DNA from: Amycolatopsis alkalitolerans
Lineage (GTDB): Bacteria > Actinomycetota > Actinomycetes > Mycobacteriales > Pseudonocardiaceae
Direction: 5' to 3'
NCBI RefSeq assembly: GCF_006152065.1
Contig: NZ_VDFW01000024.1
Location: forward strand, 1-64,000
DNA length: 64,000 bases
Part shown: piece after piece, positions 43,880-53,630 of the stretch
Layout of the letters: the number at the start of each line of letters is the position of its first letter
How positions within the stretch are numbered: position 1 is the first letter of the stretch
Position numbers and translations under genes: made by a program
The notes under the pieces: generated by a model
What the model was told of the DNA's origin: nothing
Seen by the model: only the letters and a program-made list of their open reading frames with translations
Databases searched by the model: none

Positions 43880-45813
43880 CTTTCCGCCTCCGGGGTCACC
43901 ACGGCCAGTGTTTCGTCCAGCGCGACCTGTTGGCCGGCCTGGACACGCAGTTCGCTCACCACACCGTCGACGGGCGCGACTACGGTGTGTTCCATCTTCA
44001 TCGCTTCGACCACGACGAGCGGCGTGCCAGCCGCGACGCGCTCGTCCGGCGAGACCTTCACCACCAGCACGGTGCCCGGCATCGGGCTCACCACCGGCCC
44101 GCCCTCGGCCGTTTCCCCGTGCGTGGCAAGGAGATTCGGGCGTTCGACGACGGCGACCGCGACGCCGTCGCGCGCCAGCCAGTCCCCCGCCCGCAGGTAC
44201 CGGCGGAACTGATCGCCGTAGTGCACCTCGAGCCGATCTCCCTGGCGGCGCGCGGAAACCCGGACCGCGGCACCGTCGTTCACGGCGACCGAAGCGGCTT
44301 CGGGCGACCCCTCGACCCGGATCAGTGCCTCGGTTTCCCTTGCCCTGAGCCGGAGAGTCACGCCCCCGCGGCCGCCCAGCCGCCAGCCGCTCGGCACGTC
44401 CCACGGATCCACGACCCCGGCCGAGGGCCACAGGCCGATCACCCGGTCCACCGCCGCGGCGACGAAGAACTCCTCGGGAACGGAAGCCGACACCAGCGAA
44501 TCCAGCCGCCGCCCGACCAGTTCCGTGTCCAGCTGTCCGCTTTGGACGTCCGGATCCGCGAGCAGCCTCCGCAGGAACGAGACGTTCGTGGTCAGCCCGA
44601 GTACGGCGGTGTCCGCCAGCGCCCGGTCGAGCCGGTGCAGCGCCGCCGCCCGGTCCGGACCCCACGCGATCACCTTGGCCAGCATCGGGTCGTAGCCGGA
44701 ACCGACGACCGCACCGGGTTCCAGCCAGGAATCGACCCGGACCCCGGCAGGCTCGCCAAGCGCCAGAACCGTTCCGCCGGTCGGGATGAAGCCGCGAGCC
44801 GGATCCTCCGCGTACACCCGCGCCTCGATCGCGTGCCCGTTGAGCCGGATGTCCTCCTGCGCGAGGGAAAGCCGTTCACCGGCGGCGATCCGGACCTGCC
44901 ATTCGACGAGGTCGAGCCCGGTCACCAGTTCGGTCACCGGATGCTCGACCTGCAGGCGAGTGTTCATCTCCATGAAGAAGAACTCGTCCGGCGCCTTGGC
45001 CGACACGATGAACTCGACCGTGCCCGCTCCGGTGTAGCCGACCGAGCGCGCGGCCTCGGCCGCGGCGGCGCCCATCCGCTCGCGCGTCGCTTCGTCGAGC
45101 AGCACCGACGGCGCCTCCTCGACGATCTTCTGGTGCCGCCGTTGCAGGCTGCATTCGCGCTCACCGAGGTGAAGCACGGTGCCGTGCGTGTCGGCGAGCA
45201 CCTGGATCTCGATATGCCGCGGGGTGGTGACGAACCGTTCCAGCAGGAGCCGGTCGTCGCCGAACGCGGAACGCGCCTCCCGCTGCGCCGACTCGACCGC
45301 CGCGGAAAGCTCCGCCGGGCCGGTCACCAGCCGCATGCCCTTACCGCCACCGCCCGCGGACGGTTTGAGCAGCAACGGGTAACCGACCTCGGCGGCAGCA
45401 GTGGTGAAATCGTCCACATCAGACAGACCAGGTACCACCGGTACGCCCGCGGCCGAGACGGTGGCCTTCGCGTGGATCTTGTCGCCCATCGCTTCGATCG
45501 CCTCGGCGGGCGGCCCGATGAGCACCAGACCCGCCCGCGCGCACGCACGGGCGAAGGCCGCGTTCTCCGCGAGGAACCCGTACCCGGGATGCACCGCCTG
45601 TGCACCGGTTTCCAGCGCGGTCGCCACGATGTCCTCAATGGACAGATAGCTGGAGATCCGGGCCGCGGTGTCGCCGTCGCGCACCTGCCGCGCCGCCGCG
45701 TCCGCGTCGCTGTACACCGCGACGGACCGGATGCCCATTTCGCGCAGCGTCCGGATCACCCGGACGGCGATCTCGCCCCGGTTCGCCACGAGAATGCTGT
45801 CGAACATCCGCAT
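43876..45813 (-). CDS. Acyl-CoA carboxylase alpha subunit (biotin carboxylase and biotin carrier), methylcrotonyl-CoA type
   Basis: A 645-residue subunit. The biotin carboxylase domain (about 1-450) starts [20 protein letters not shown] with [12 protein letters not shown] as ATP loop and [14 protein letters not shown] as active-site segment. A linker follows, then the biotin carrier domain with [14 protein letters not shown], whose Lys carries biotin. It carboxylates biotin for the CoA-carboxylating beta subunit. ATG 45813 overlaps the beta-subunit stop by one base; ATG 45807 is an equally usable start. Partnered with the beta subunit, it likely serves leucine degradation. Confidence 0.9.
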   Translation of the reverse strand: MRMFDSILVANRGEIAVRVIRTLREMGIRSVAVYSDADAAARQVRDGDTAARISSYLSIEDIVATALETGAQAVHPGYGFLAENAAFARACARAGLVLIGPPAEAIEAMGDKIHAKATVSAAGVPVVPGLSDVDDFTTAAAEVGYPLLLKPSAGGGGKGMRLVTGPAELSAAVESAQREARSAFGDDRLLLERFVTTPRHIEIQVLADTHGTVLHLGERECSLQRRHQKIVEEAPSVLLDEATRERMGAAAAEAARSVGYTGAGTVEFIVSAKAPDEFFFMEMNTRLQVEHPVTELVTGLDLVEWQVRIAAGERLSLAQEDIRLNGHAIEARVYAEDPARGFIPTGGTVLALGEPAGVRVDSWLEPGAVVGSGYDPMLAKVIAWGPDRAAALHRLDRALADTAVLGLTTNVSFLRRLLADPDVQSGQLDTELVGRRLDSLVSASVPEEFFVAAAVDRVIGLWPSAGVVDPWDVPSGWRLGGRGGVTLRLRARETEALIRVEGSPEAASVAVNDGAAVRVSARRQGDRLEVHYGDQFRRYLRAGDWLARDGVAVAVVERPNLLATHGETAEGGPVVSPMPGTVLVVKVSPDERVAAGTPLVVVEAMKMEHTVVAPVDGVVSELRVQAGQQVALDETLAVVTPEAER

Positions 45814-47390
45814 CACATCCTGAAAACGCCGTAGCCGACCGGTTCCAGCGGCGCGTTCGCCGCCGCGGACAGCGCGAGCCCGAGCACCGTGCGGGTGTCG
45901 GCCGGATCGATCACGCCGTCGTCCCACAGCCGCGCCGTCGAGTAGTACGGATTGCCCTGTTCCTCGTACTGCGCGCGAATCCGGTCCTTGAATTCGCCCT
46001 CGGCGTCGCTACGGACCGTCGAGAGCACCGACGCCGCCTGCTCGCCGCCCATCACCGAAATCCGGGCGTTGGGCCACATCCACAGGAACCGTGGCGAGTA
46101 CGCGCGGCCGCACATCGAATAGTTGCCCGCCCCGAAGGAACCGCCGATGATGACCGTGAACTTCGGCACCCGCGCGCACGCGACCGCGGTGACCATCTTC
46201 GCGCCGTGCTTGGCGATCCCGCCGGCTTCGTACGCCTTTCCCACCATGAATCCGCTGATGTTCTGCAGGAACACCAGGGGAATCGAGCGCTTGTCGCACA
46301 GTTCGATGAAATGCGCGCCCTTCATCGCGGACTCGGAGAACAGCACCCCGTTGTTCGCGATGATGCCGACCGGATGCCCGTGGAGATGCGCGAAGCCGGT
46401 CACCAGCGTCGCGCCGTACTCCTTCTTGAACTCCGCGAACCTGCTGCCGTCGACGATCCGGGCGATCACCTCGCGCACGTCATAGGGCGTGCGGGAATCC
46501 GTCGGCACGACACCGTAAAGCTGCCCGGGATCGACTGCCGGTGCCTCGGCCGGCAGCACTTCCCACGGACGAGGGGCGCGCGGGCCGAGCGTCGACACGA
46601 TCGAGCGCACGATCTGCAGCGCATGCGCGTCGTCGTGGGCCAGGTGGTCGGTGACGCCGGACTGGCGGGCGTGCACATCGCCGCCGCCCAGTTCCTCAGC
46701 CGTGACGACCTCGCCGGTCGCGGCCTTCACCAGCGGCGGGCCGCCGAGGAAGATCGTGCCCTGGTTCCGCACGATCACGGCTTCGTCGCTCATCGCCGGC
46801 ACGTACGCGCCGCCCGCGGTGCAGGAGCCGAGCACCGCGGCGATCTGCGGGATACCGCGAGCGGACATGGTGGCCTGGTTGTAGAAGATGCGGCCGAAAT
46901 GCTCGCGGTCGGGGAACACCTCGTCCTGGCGGGGCAGGAACGCGCCGCCGGAGTCGACGAGGTAGACGCACGGAAGGTTGTTGTGCAGCGCGACTTCCTG
47001 CGCGCGCAGGTGCTTCTTGACGGTCATCGGGTAGTACGTGCCGCCCTTGACCGTGGCGTCGTTCGCGACGATCACGCATTCGCGGCCGGACACCCGCCCG
47101 ATGCCGGTGATGATGCCGGCCGCGGGCGCCTCGTCGCCGTAGAGGCCGTTCGCGGCGAGACCGGACAGCTCCAGGAACGGCGAGCCCGTGTCGAGCAGGG
47201 CGTCCACCCGGTTACGGGGTAGCAGCTTGCCGCGCTCGACGTGCCGGGTGCGGGACCGCTCCGGGCCGCCGAGCCGCGCGGTCTCGAGCCGCTTGCGCAG
47301 GTCCTCGACGAGTTCGGCGTGCGCGGTGACGTTGCGCGCGTAGCTCTCGCTCCGCGGGTCCGCGGACGTGGTCAGCGTCGGTGTGTCCAT
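45813..47390 (-). CDS. Acyl-CoA carboxyltransferase beta subunit, methylcrotonyl-CoA carboxylase type
   Basis: A 525-residue carboxyltransferase. The segment [19 protein letters not shown] and then [17 protein letters not shown] is typical of methylcrotonyl/geranyl-CoA carboxylases, as opposed to propionyl-CoA types. The C-terminal half has [20 protein letters not shown]. It transfers CO2 from biotin to the acyl-CoA. It is the first gene of a three-gene operon. A pair of perfect 18-bp inverted arms lies 10-55 bp upstream. Confidence 0.9.
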   Translation of the reverse strand: MDTPTLTTSADPRSESYARNVTAHAELVEDLRKRLETARLGGPERSRTRHVERGKLLPRNRVDALLDTGSPFLELSGLAANGLYGDEAPAAGIITGIGRVSGRECVIVANDATVKGGTYYPMTVKKHLRAQEVALHNNLPCVYLVDSGGAFLPRQDEVFPDREHFGRIFYNQATMSARGIPQIAAVLGSCTAGGAYVPAMSDEAVIVRNQGTIFLGGPPLVKAATGEVVTAEELGGGDVHARQSGVTDHLAHDDAHALQIVRSIVSTLGPRAPRPWEVLPAEAPAVDPGQLYGVVPTDSRTPYDVREVIARIVDGSRFAEFKKEYGATLVTGFAHLHGHPVGIIANNGVLFSESAMKGAHFIELCDKRSIPLVFLQNISGFMVGKAYEAGGIAKHGAKMVTAVACARVPKFTVIIGGSFGAGNYSMCGRAYSPRFLWMWPNARISVMGGEQAASVLSTVRSDAEGEFKDRIRAQYEEQGNPYYSTARLWDDGVIDPADTRTVLGLALSAAANAPLEPVGYGVFRM

Positions 47391-47399
47391 ACCAGCCCA

Positions 47400-47445
47400 A
47401 GTTAGTCGTCGTTAACACCACGTTCGATGTTAACGACGACTAACT
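47400..47445. promoter_or_regulatory. Long inverted repeat before the carboxylase operon
   Basis: AGTTAGTCGTCGTTAACA (47400-47417) and TGTTAACGACGACTAACT (47428-47445) pair perfectly around 10 bases. It lies just before the carboxyltransferase start and after the SGNH gene stop. No T-run follows on either strand, so an operator is more likely than a terminator. Each arm also resembles the GTTAGT-4-ACTAAC palindrome before the TetR gene at 48388. Confidence 0.65.
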
Positions 47446-47459
47446 GAGCTGTCCAGGGG

Positions 47460-48248
47460 TCAGAGCGCGCCGGTGAAGGTGGGGTAGTAGCCGCTCGCCT
47501 GGCCGGTGGCCGTCGGGTGGTAGGACTCGTCGACGGGCCAGGTCACGCTGTGGAGCCAGGGTGAGCTGGAGCAGATCTCGTGCCCGGTGAAGGCGGACCG
47601 GACGTCGGCGAAGGTGAAGCCGGCGTTCGCGGCCTCCTTCGCGATGACCGTGTCGAGCGCGTCCGCCCCGCCGTTGATGTAGCCGCGGGAGGTGTCGGAC
47701 AGCCCGACCGAGCACGAGCCGCCGATCTTGTAGAAGTGGGGGTACCCGAGGACGACGACCTTCGCGCTCGGGGCCTTGCCACGAATCGTGCGGTACGTGG
47801 TGTCGAGCAGGCCGGGCAGCGTGGTGTCGACGTAGTTCACGGCGTTGTCCACCGCGGTCTTGCATCCCGAGTCACCACCGAGGATGCAGTTCTCCATCAC
47901 GCTGCTGAACCCGGCGTCGTTGCCCCCGACCGTGATCGACACCAGGCTGGTCGACGAACTGAGCGCGCCGACCTGGTTGTTGATCACGTCCGACGTCTTG
48001 GCACCCGAGCAGGCCTGGAAGCTCAGCGAAGCGCCCTTGGCGTTGGCGTACAACTCGGGGTAGGCGTTCGCGCTGCGCTTGCAGCTGCTGGAGTCGAGAT
48101 AGGACCCGGCGCCCACCCCGGAGGAGTAGGAGTCGCCGAGTGCGACGTAGTTGACGGCCGCCGCGTCGGCGGCCGCGGTCAGTCCAAGCGTCGCCAGCAA
48201 CGCTGCGACGACGACGATCAGGGATCTCACTGCTGCACGAACGGACAT
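47460..48248 (-). CDS. Secreted SGNH/GDSL hydrolase (esterase/lipase)
   Basis: A 262-residue exported esterase. A signal peptide (MSVRAAVRSLIVVVAALL, then ATLGLTAAADA) precedes a cut near residue 29. The nucleophile is Ser40 in ALGDSYSSGVGAG; block III TVGGNDAGF and the His in SYHPTATGQ complete the SGNH set. Six Cys in the mature part suggest three disulfides, as in Streptomyces secreted SGNH lipases. ATG 48248 is chosen because it starts the signal peptide. It probably acts outside the cell on esters. The gene is divergent from the TetR regulator. Confidence 0.88.
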   Translation of the reverse strand: MSVRAAVRSLIVVVAALLATLGLTAAADAAAVNYVALGDSYSSGVGAGSYLDSSSCKRSANAYPELYANAKGASLSFQACSGAKTSDVINNQVGALSSSTSLVSITVGGNDAGFSSVMENCILGGDSGCKTAVDNAVNYVDTTLPGLLDTTYRTIRGKAPSAKVVVLGYPHFYKIGGSCSVGLSDTSRGYINGGADALDTVIAKEAANAGFTFADVRSAFTGHEICSSSPWLHSVTWPVDESYHPTATGQASGYYPTFTGAL

Positions 48249-48347
48249 CTCCGGCCCTTCTGTGAGTGACAGACCGCATTCAGGTGTAGCAAGGTCATCG
48301 CTCACACGGACCCGCATTTAGTTGGTAAGTAGGTAACAAGATGGCGA

Positions 48348-48367
48348 ACGTTAGTGATCACTAACGT
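48348..48367. promoter_or_regulatory. Perfect 20-bp palindrome, probable TetR operator
   Basis: ACGTTAGTGATCACTAACGT, 20 bp before the ATG of the TetR gene. The core GTTAGT-4-ACTAAC matches the half of the inverted repeat before the carboxylase operon. It is well placed for autoregulation. Confidence 0.72.
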
Positions 48368-48387
48368 CAAGCCGATAGCATGACGGG

Positions 48388-48975
48388 ATGACGAGCCCCA
48401 CCCCGCTGGTCAACGGCGAGAAGGCAAGCCGCCGCGAACAGATCCTCACCGCGGCCGCCGAGCTGTTCGCCCAGCACGGGTTCCACGGTGTGGGCATCGA
48501 CGACATCGGCGCGGCCGTCGGCATCTCCGGCCCGGCCCTGTACCGGCACTTTCGCAGCAAGGACGCCATGCTCGGCGAGATGCTGCGCTCGATCAGCCAC
48601 TTCCTGCTGGGCGGCGGCACCGCCCGTGCCGAGGCGACCGCGGACCCGGAGAAGGTGCTCGCGGAACTGGTGGACTTCCATGTGGACTTCGCGCTCACGC
48701 AGCCGTCGCTGATCACCGTGCAAGAGCGGAACCTCGGCAACCTCATCGACGCCGACCGCAAGGAGGTGCGCGCCCTGCAGCGCCGGTACGTCGAGGTCTG
48801 GGTGCGCGCGATCCGCGATGCCGTCCCCGGGGTGAGTGAGCGGAAGGCCCGGTCGGCGGCACACGCCGTGTTCGGCCTGATCAACTCGACCCCGCACAAC
48901 CGCTATCTGGATGACACCGAGCTCGCGGACCTGCTGCGCCGGCTCGCGCTCGGTGCCCTGCACGCCCTCGGGTGA
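48388..48975 (+). CDS. TetR/AcrR family transcriptional regulator
   Basis: A 195-residue TetR protein with helix-turn-helix at about 15-60 (VGIDDIGAAVGISGPALYRHFRSKDAM) and a helical ligand domain. It lies beside the leucine-degradation type cluster, separated from it by the SGNH gene. Shared half-sites in its own promoter and before the carboxyltransferase gene suggest that it represses both (inference). Its ligand would then be an acyl-CoA of that pathway. Confidence 0.88.
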   Translation: MTSPTPLVNGEKASRREQILTAAAELFAQHGFHGVGIDDIGAAVGISGPALYRHFRSKDAMLGEMLRSISHFLLGGGTARAEATADPEKVLAELVDFHVDFALTQPSLITVQERNLGNLIDADRKEVRALQRRYVEVWVRAIRDAVPGVSERKARSAAHAVFGLINSTPHNRYLDDTELADLLRRLALGALHALG

Positions 48976-49021
48976 GTCACCCGTATTTCGACTAGCGCAT
49001 GAGCCATCCTTCTGGTGTTTG

Positions 49022-49513
49022 ATGGGACGGGTGAGCACCGGGCGGAGTGTCGTGGAGAAGGCGCAGCGCGCCCTCGTCGCGATGCGGCTCGGGCAGGACG
49101 ACGAGGCGCTCGACCAGGTCATGCCGTCCGCGGTCGACGAGCCGGGCCGCACGGCGGAGATGCGCGAGCTGATGTTGCTGCTGTTCGGCGAGTGCAGCGC
49201 GATGGTGTCGGTGCTCGGGGACGGCGGCAGCGCGCCGGTCAAGGTCCAGGTGTTCGACGAGGCCGGTGAAGAGGTGCCGATCGACGAGGCCGACCCGCCG
49301 GTCCGCACGGCCGTCCGGACGTTGCTCGCCGAGGTGCACGGCAACACCGAGGCGGCCGAGGAGCAGGTGGAGATCGCGCTCGCGAGCGCGGCGCCTGACG
49401 AGGTCGACAGCCTGGTCCTGCAGGCGCTGCGCTGGACGATCCGGCTGTCCACCGAATGCCTCGACCGCGACCTGCCCGTCACGGCGTGGGTGCACGACGC
49501 GCTCGCGGACTGA
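49022..49513 (+). CDS. Hypothetical protein, 163 residues
   Basis: A mostly helical, acidic protein of unknown function. It starts MGRVSTGRSVVEKAQRALVA, has alternating Glu/Ala-rich helices and no catalytic motif, signal or membrane segment. GTG 49031 is an alternative start. It converges on metX, ending one base before its stop. The codon pattern (G/C third positions) supports coding. I do not recognise a family; helical repeats of TPR type are possible. Confidence 0.7.
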   Translation: MGRVSTGRSVVEKAQRALVAMRLGQDDEALDQVMPSAVDEPGRTAEMRELMLLLFGECSAMVSVLGDGGSAPVKVQVFDEAGEEVPIDEADPPVRTAVRTLLAEVHGNTEAAEEQVEIALASAAPDEVDSLVLQALRWTIRLSTECLDRDLPVTAWVHDALAD

Positions 49514-49514
49514 T

Positions 49515-50636
49515 TCAGCCCAGCAGCGACTTCACCAGTGCGGCGACCTGGGGCGTCTCGATCAGGAACGAATCGTGGCCGTACGGGGAGGAGATCACCG
49601 CCGCCTCGCCCGCGCCCGGGATCCCGGCGGCGAGTTCCCGTGCCTGGTGCAGCGGGTACAGCCGGTCACTGTCCACGCCGGCCACGAGCGTCCTCGCCGT
49701 GATCCGTGAAAGCGCTTCCCCGGCCCCGCCGCGATCGCGGCCGACGTCATGGGTGTTCATGGATCCGGTCAGCAGCAGGTAGCTGTTCGCGTCGAACCGG
49801 CGCACGATCTTGTCCGCATGATGGTCCAAATAGGACTCCACGGCGAACCGCCCGTCACCGGGTGCCTGCCTGCGACGGCCGAATCGCCCCGCCAGCTCGG
49901 GTTCGCTGCGATAGGTCACGTGCGCGATCCGCCGCGCGATCCCGAGGCCCCGGTGCGGCCCGTCGCCCGGCGCCGCGTCGTAGTAGTCCCCGCCGCGCCA
50001 GCCCGGATCGGACCGGATCGCGTGCAGCTGCGGCGAAGCCCAGGCGATCTGCTCCGCGGAGGACGCCGCGGGCGCGGCCAGCACGAGCAACGACTCCACC
50101 CGCGCCGGCCACGTCGCCGCCCATTCGAGCGCGCGCATCCCGCCCATCGAACCGCCGGTCACCAGCGCCCACCGCTCGATGCCGAGCGCGTCCGCCAGCA
50201 CCGCCTCGGCGTGCACCTGATCCCGCACGCTCACCTGGGGAAACCTGCTGCCCCAGTACTTCCCGTCCGGATCCGGCGAAGACGGCCCGGTCGTGCCCTG
50301 GCAGCCGCCGAGGACGTTCGGCACCACCACGAACAGTTCGCCGGTGTCGAGCGCGCGGCCGGGCCCGATCAGCCCGTCCCACCAGCCTGGTGAGGGATGA
50401 CCCGGCCCGGCCGCACCGGCCGCGTGTGAATCACCCGTCAGTGCGTGCTCGACCAGCACGGCGTTGGAGGCGTCGGAGTTGAGCCTGCCCCAGGTTTCGT
50501 ACGCGATCGTGCAGGCGGGCAACTCGCCCGCCTCCAGCCGCAGCGGCCGATCCACCGCCAACCACTGCCGGCGGCCCGGCGGATTTCCCGCCCGCCACGC
50601 ACCGGTGACGGGCGGGAACTCCGGCGATCCGGTCAC
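49515..50636 (-). CDS. metX: Homoserine O-acetyltransferase
   Basis: A 373-residue alpha/beta-hydrolase-fold acyltransferase, which acetylates homoserine in methionine synthesis. The nucleophile is Ser163 in VTGGSMGGMRALEWA. Asp in AGVDSDRLYP and His in SSPYGHDSFLIE complete the triad, and PNVLGGCQGTTGPSSPDP is the family signature. Its ATG overlaps the metY stop by 4 bp, so the two steps of direct sulfhydrylation are coupled: MetX makes O-acetylhomoserine and MetY turns it into homocysteine. Confidence 0.95.
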   Translation of the reverse strand: MTGSPEFPPVTGAWRAGNPPGRRQWLAVDRPLRLEAGELPACTIAYETWGRLNSDASNAVLVEHALTGDSHAAGAAGPGHPSPGWWDGLIGPGRALDTGELFVVVPNVLGGCQGTTGPSSPDPDGKYWGSRFPQVSVRDQVHAEAVLADALGIERWALVTGGSMGGMRALEWAATWPARVESLLVLAAPAASSAEQIAWASPQLHAIRSDPGWRGGDYYDAAPGDGPHRGLGIARRIAHVTYRSEPELAGRFGRRRQAPGDGRFAVESYLDHHADKIVRRFDANSYLLLTGSMNTHDVGRDRGGAGEALSRITARTLVAGVDSDRLYPLHQARELAAGIPGAGEAAVISSPYGHDSFLIETPQVAALVKSLLG

Positions 50637-51937
50637 AGAGCCGCCTTCGCCGCGCGGAACCCGGCGTCGAGGTCGGCCTTGAGATCCTCCAGCCCTTCGA
50701 GCCCGACGGCGAGCCGGACCAGGCCCGGGGTGACACCGCTGCCCAGCTGCTCCGCCGGGCTGAGCTGGCTGTGGGTGGTGCTCGCGGGGTGGACGATCAG
50801 GCTGCGCACATCCCCGATGTTAACCAGCTGGCTGTGCAGTTCGGTGCCATCGACGAACCTGCGGCCCGCCTCGACCCCGCCGCGCAGGTCGAAGGACAGC
50901 ACCGCGCCCGCGCCCTTCGGCAGGTACTTCCGCGCCAGCTGGTAGTGCGGACTCGACGGGAGGCTCGCGTAGTAGACGCGCTCGACTTCGTCGCGCCGCT
51001 CCAGCCATTCCGCCAGCGCCTTGGCGTTCGCGACGTGCCGCTCGACGCGCAGCGAAAGGGTCTCGATGCCCTGGATGATCAGGAAGCTGTTGAGCGGCGA
51101 GATCGCGGCACCGGTGTCACGCAGCAGCTGCACGCGCGCCTTCGCGGCGTACGCGCCCGGGCCGATGGCCTCCCAGTACTTCAGGCCGTGGTAGCTCGGA
51201 TCCGGCTCGGTGAACCCCGGGAACCGCTCCGGATACGCGCCGAACTCGAACGTCCCGCCGTCCACCAGTACTCCGGCGACGGTGGTGCCGTGGCCGCCGA
51301 GGTACTTGGTGGCGGAATGGATCACCACGTCGGCGCCGTGCTCGATCGGGCGCAGCAGGTACGGGGTCGGGATCGTGTTGTCGACCAGCAACGGGAGGCC
51401 CGCCTCGTGCGCGACACGCGCGACGCCCTCGATGTCGAGGACGTTGCTGCCGGGGTTGGCCAGCGACTCGCCGAAGAACAGCTTGGTGTCCGGGCGGACG
51501 GCCGCCCGCCACTGTTCCAGATCGTCCTGGTCCTCGATGAACGTCGTCTCGATACCGAGCTTCGGCAGGGTGTAGTGGAACAGGTTGTAGGTGCCGCCGT
51601 AGAGCTTCGTGCTGGACACCAGATGGTCCCCCGCCCCGGCGAGGTTCAGGATCGCCGCCGTGGTGGCAGCCGAGCCGGAGGCGAACGCGAGCCCGGCCAC
51701 GCCGCCTTCGAGGGCCGCGACGCGCTGCTCGAGCACGTCCTGGGTCGGGTTCATGATCCGGGTGTAGATGTTGCCGGCCTCGGCGAGGCTGAACAGGTCG
51801 GCGCCGTGCTGGCTGTCGCGGAAGACATACGAGGTGGTCTGGTAGATCGGCGTCGCGCGGGCGCCCGTGGCACTGTCCGGAGCCGCACCGGAGTGAATCT
51901 GCTTGGTCTCGAAGGACCAGCCTTCGTTGCTCGTCAT
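50633..51937 (-). CDS. metY: O-acetylhomoserine sulfhydrylase
   Basis: A 434-residue PLP enzyme of the Cys/Met metabolism family. The PLP Lys is in VIHSATKYLGGHGT and the phosphate-binding part is FASGSAATTAAILN. The extra segment after the Lys (EFGAYPERFPGFTEPDPSYHG) identifies MetY over cystathionine gamma-synthase. ATG 51937 is chosen as the natural N-terminus (SNEGWSFETKQIHSGA); the open frame upstream belongs to the divergent gene's antisense. No SAM riboswitch could be recognised in the 97 bp up to the divergent gene. Confidence 0.94.
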   Translation of the reverse strand: MTSNEGWSFETKQIHSGAAPDSATGARATPIYQTTSYVFRDSQHGADLFSLAEAGNIYTRIMNPTQDVLEQRVAALEGGVAGLAFASGSAATTAAILNLAGAGDHLVSSTKLYGGTYNLFHYTLPKLGIETTFIEDQDDLEQWRAAVRPDTKLFFGESLANPGSNVLDIEGVARVAHEAGLPLLVDNTIPTPYLLRPIEHGADVVIHSATKYLGGHGTTVAGVLVDGGTFEFGAYPERFPGFTEPDPSYHGLKYWEAIGPGAYAAKARVQLLRDTGAAISPLNSFLIIQGIETLSLRVERHVANAKALAEWLERRDEVERVYYASLPSSPHYQLARKYLPKGAGAVLSFDLRGGVEAGRRFVDGTELHSQLVNIGDVRSLIVHPASTTHSQLSPAEQLGSGVTPGLVRLAVGLEGLEDLKADLDAGFRAAKAAL

Positions 51938-51997
51938 GCACTCCAACGTTAACGACGCCGGCCGCGTGTCCCAACAGCTCTCACCCGCTGGTACCCC

Positions 51998-52027
51998 TTG
52001 CCAAGCAAGTCTCTTAGTTTCTAAGAT
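51998..52027 (+). promoter_or_regulatory. Probable promoter of a leaderless mRNA with overlapping inverted repeat
   Basis: TTGCCA (51998-52003), 18 bp, TAAGAT (52022-52027), with the ATG of the monooxygenase only 7 bases after the -10 box. There is no Shine-Dalgarno. TCTTAG-TTT-CTAAGA (52012-52026) is a perfect inverted repeat overlapping the -10, a good operator position. Confidence 0.6.
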
Positions 52028-52034
52028 ACTTTGT

Positions 52035-53606
52035 ATGAGAGATAAAGCGACGGACGTTCTGGTGGTGGGTGCCGGGCTGGCCGGGCTCACGACGGCGATG
52101 TTCCTGGCCCGGGAAGGGGTGCCGACCCTCGTCGTCGAACGGCACCCGAGCACGTCACCGCATCCGAGAGCCTCGGGCCAGACACCCAGAACGATGGAGC
52201 TGTATCGCTGGGCGGGTGTCGACGGCGAGGTGCTGGGCGTGAGCAAGCGCGCGTCGCAGGGGCTGCGCATCACGATCGCGTCGAGCCTCGGCGGCCAGGT
52301 GTTCCACCGGATCCTGGAGGATATGTCGGAAATCGACCTCAGTGCCGCGACGGGAGTGCCCTGGGGGATGGCCGGGCAGGACGTCGTCGAGCCGATCCTG
52401 CTGGCGCGAGCGGAGAAGTCCGGCGCCCAGGTCAGGTTCTCGACCAGGCTGGTCTCGTTCGAACAGGACGAAAACGGGGTCACCGCGGAACTCGACAGCG
52501 GCGCGCGGGTCCGCGCGAAGTACCTGGTCGCCGCCGACGGCGGGCGCAGCGCGATCCGCGAGCGCCTCGGCATCGGCACCGACGGGCTCGGCGCGATCGG
52601 CCATGCCATCGGCGTGGTCTTCGACGCCGACCTCGGCGACCGGATGGTCCCCGACGTCACCGACCTCTACTACCTGCAGAACCCCCACTTCACCGGCGCC
52701 GTGGTCAACACCGACGTGCCGGGCCGGTACGTGTTCGGGACCGACTACCACCCCGAGCGGGGCGAGACGGCAGGCGACTACCCGCCCGAGCGGCTGGCCG
52801 GACTGATCCGGATCGCGACCGACCTGCCCGGACTGGAACCCGAGATCCGCTGGTCCGGCGCGTGGGAGATGGCGGCCCGGGTCGCCAGGCGGTTCTCCTC
52901 GGGCCGGGTGTTCCTCGCCGGGGACGCGGCGAAGGTGACCCCGCCGACCGGTGGGATGGGCGGCAACACGGCCGTCGGCGACGGGCATGACCTGGCGTGG
53001 AAGCTCGCCGCCGTGATTCGCGGCGAGGCCGGTCCCGGCCTGCTCGACACGTACGAGGCGGAGCGGCGGCCGATCGCGGAGATGGTGGTGAACACCTCGC
53101 TGCGCAACGCGAAGCAGCGGATGTCTCCCGAACTGGACCTCAGCGGCACCGGTGCCCCGGTCGATCAGGTGGAACTCACGCTGGGCTTCCGGTACCGCTC
53201 GACGGCGGTCCTGATCGAGGACGACGACCCGAGCCCCACCGAGGATCCGAACCGGCCCAGCGGCCGGGCGGGGTTCCGTGCACCGCACGTGCCGATCGTC
53301 GTGGACGGGGTACCGAAGTCCACTGTGGACCTGCTGGGGCGGGGCTGGGTGCTGCTGGCGAACGGTCCTCACTGGACGGGCGCGGCGCGCGAGGTGTCGG
53401 CGTCCACGGGCGTGGCGTTGACCTGCTTCGAGGCGGGTGTCGACTTCGGCGACCCGGAGGGGCTCTTCGCCGCCCGGTACGGGCTCGAAGCCGGCGGGAT
53501 GAGCCTGGTGCGGCCCGATGGGATCGTGGCCTGGCGCGCGAAGGCCGCCGCCGGGGGCCGGGAGGGCCGGCTTCAGAGCGTGCTGGGCGATCTCCTCAGC
53601 AGGTAG
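52035..53606 (+). CDS. FAD-dependent monooxygenase (PheA/TfdB, rifampicin monooxygenase-like)
   Basis: A 523-residue aromatic hydroxylase of the group A flavoprotein type. FAD motif VLVVGAGLAGLTTAMFLA, NAD(P)H-linked DG motif VAADGGRSAIRERL and second FAD motif GRVFLAGDAAKVTPPTGGMGGNT (given in part: GDAAKVTPPTGGMG) are all present, and a C-terminal thioredoxin-like domain follows. Relatives hydroxylate phenols, polyketides or antibiotics. It is divergent from metY and has its own promoter with an inverted repeat, but no adjacent MarR/PadR regulator. Substrate unknown; drug modification or polyketide tailoring are possible. Confidence 0.87.
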   Translation: MRDKATDVLVVGAGLAGLTTAMFLAREGVPTLVVERHPSTSPHPRASGQTPRTMELYRWAGVDGEVLGVSKRASQGLRITIASSLGGQVFHRILEDMSEIDLSAATGVPWGMAGQDVVEPILLARAEKSGAQVRFSTRLVSFEQDENGVTAELDSGARVRAKYLVAADGGRSAIRERLGIGTDGLGAIGHAIGVVFDADLGDRMVPDVTDLYYLQNPHFTGAVVNTDVPGRYVFGTDYHPERGETAGDYPPERLAGLIRIATDLPGLEPEIRWSGAWEMAARVARRFSSGRVFLAGDAAKVTPPTGGMGGNTAVGDGHDLAWKLAAVIRGEAGPGLLDTYEAERRPIAEMVVNTSLRNAKQRMSPELDLSGTGAPVDQVELTLGFRYRSTAVLIEDDDPSPTEDPNRPSGRAGFRAPHVPIVVDGVPKSTVDLLGRGWVLLANGPHWTGAAREVSASTGVALTCFEAGVDFGDPEGLFAARYGLEAGGMSLVRPDGIVAWRAKAAAGGREGRLQSVLGDLLSR

Positions 53607-53630
53607 CGGGTAACGCCGTATGCTGCGGAA

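Noticed and set aside
51940-51960. GTTAACGACG before metY, resembling the carboxylase operon repeat
   Set aside because: Only a 10-base match without the inverted partner; probably chance.
51938-52034. Possible SAM riboswitch before metY
   Set aside because: The divergent region is under 100 bp and shows no recognisable SAM aptamer pairing by eye.
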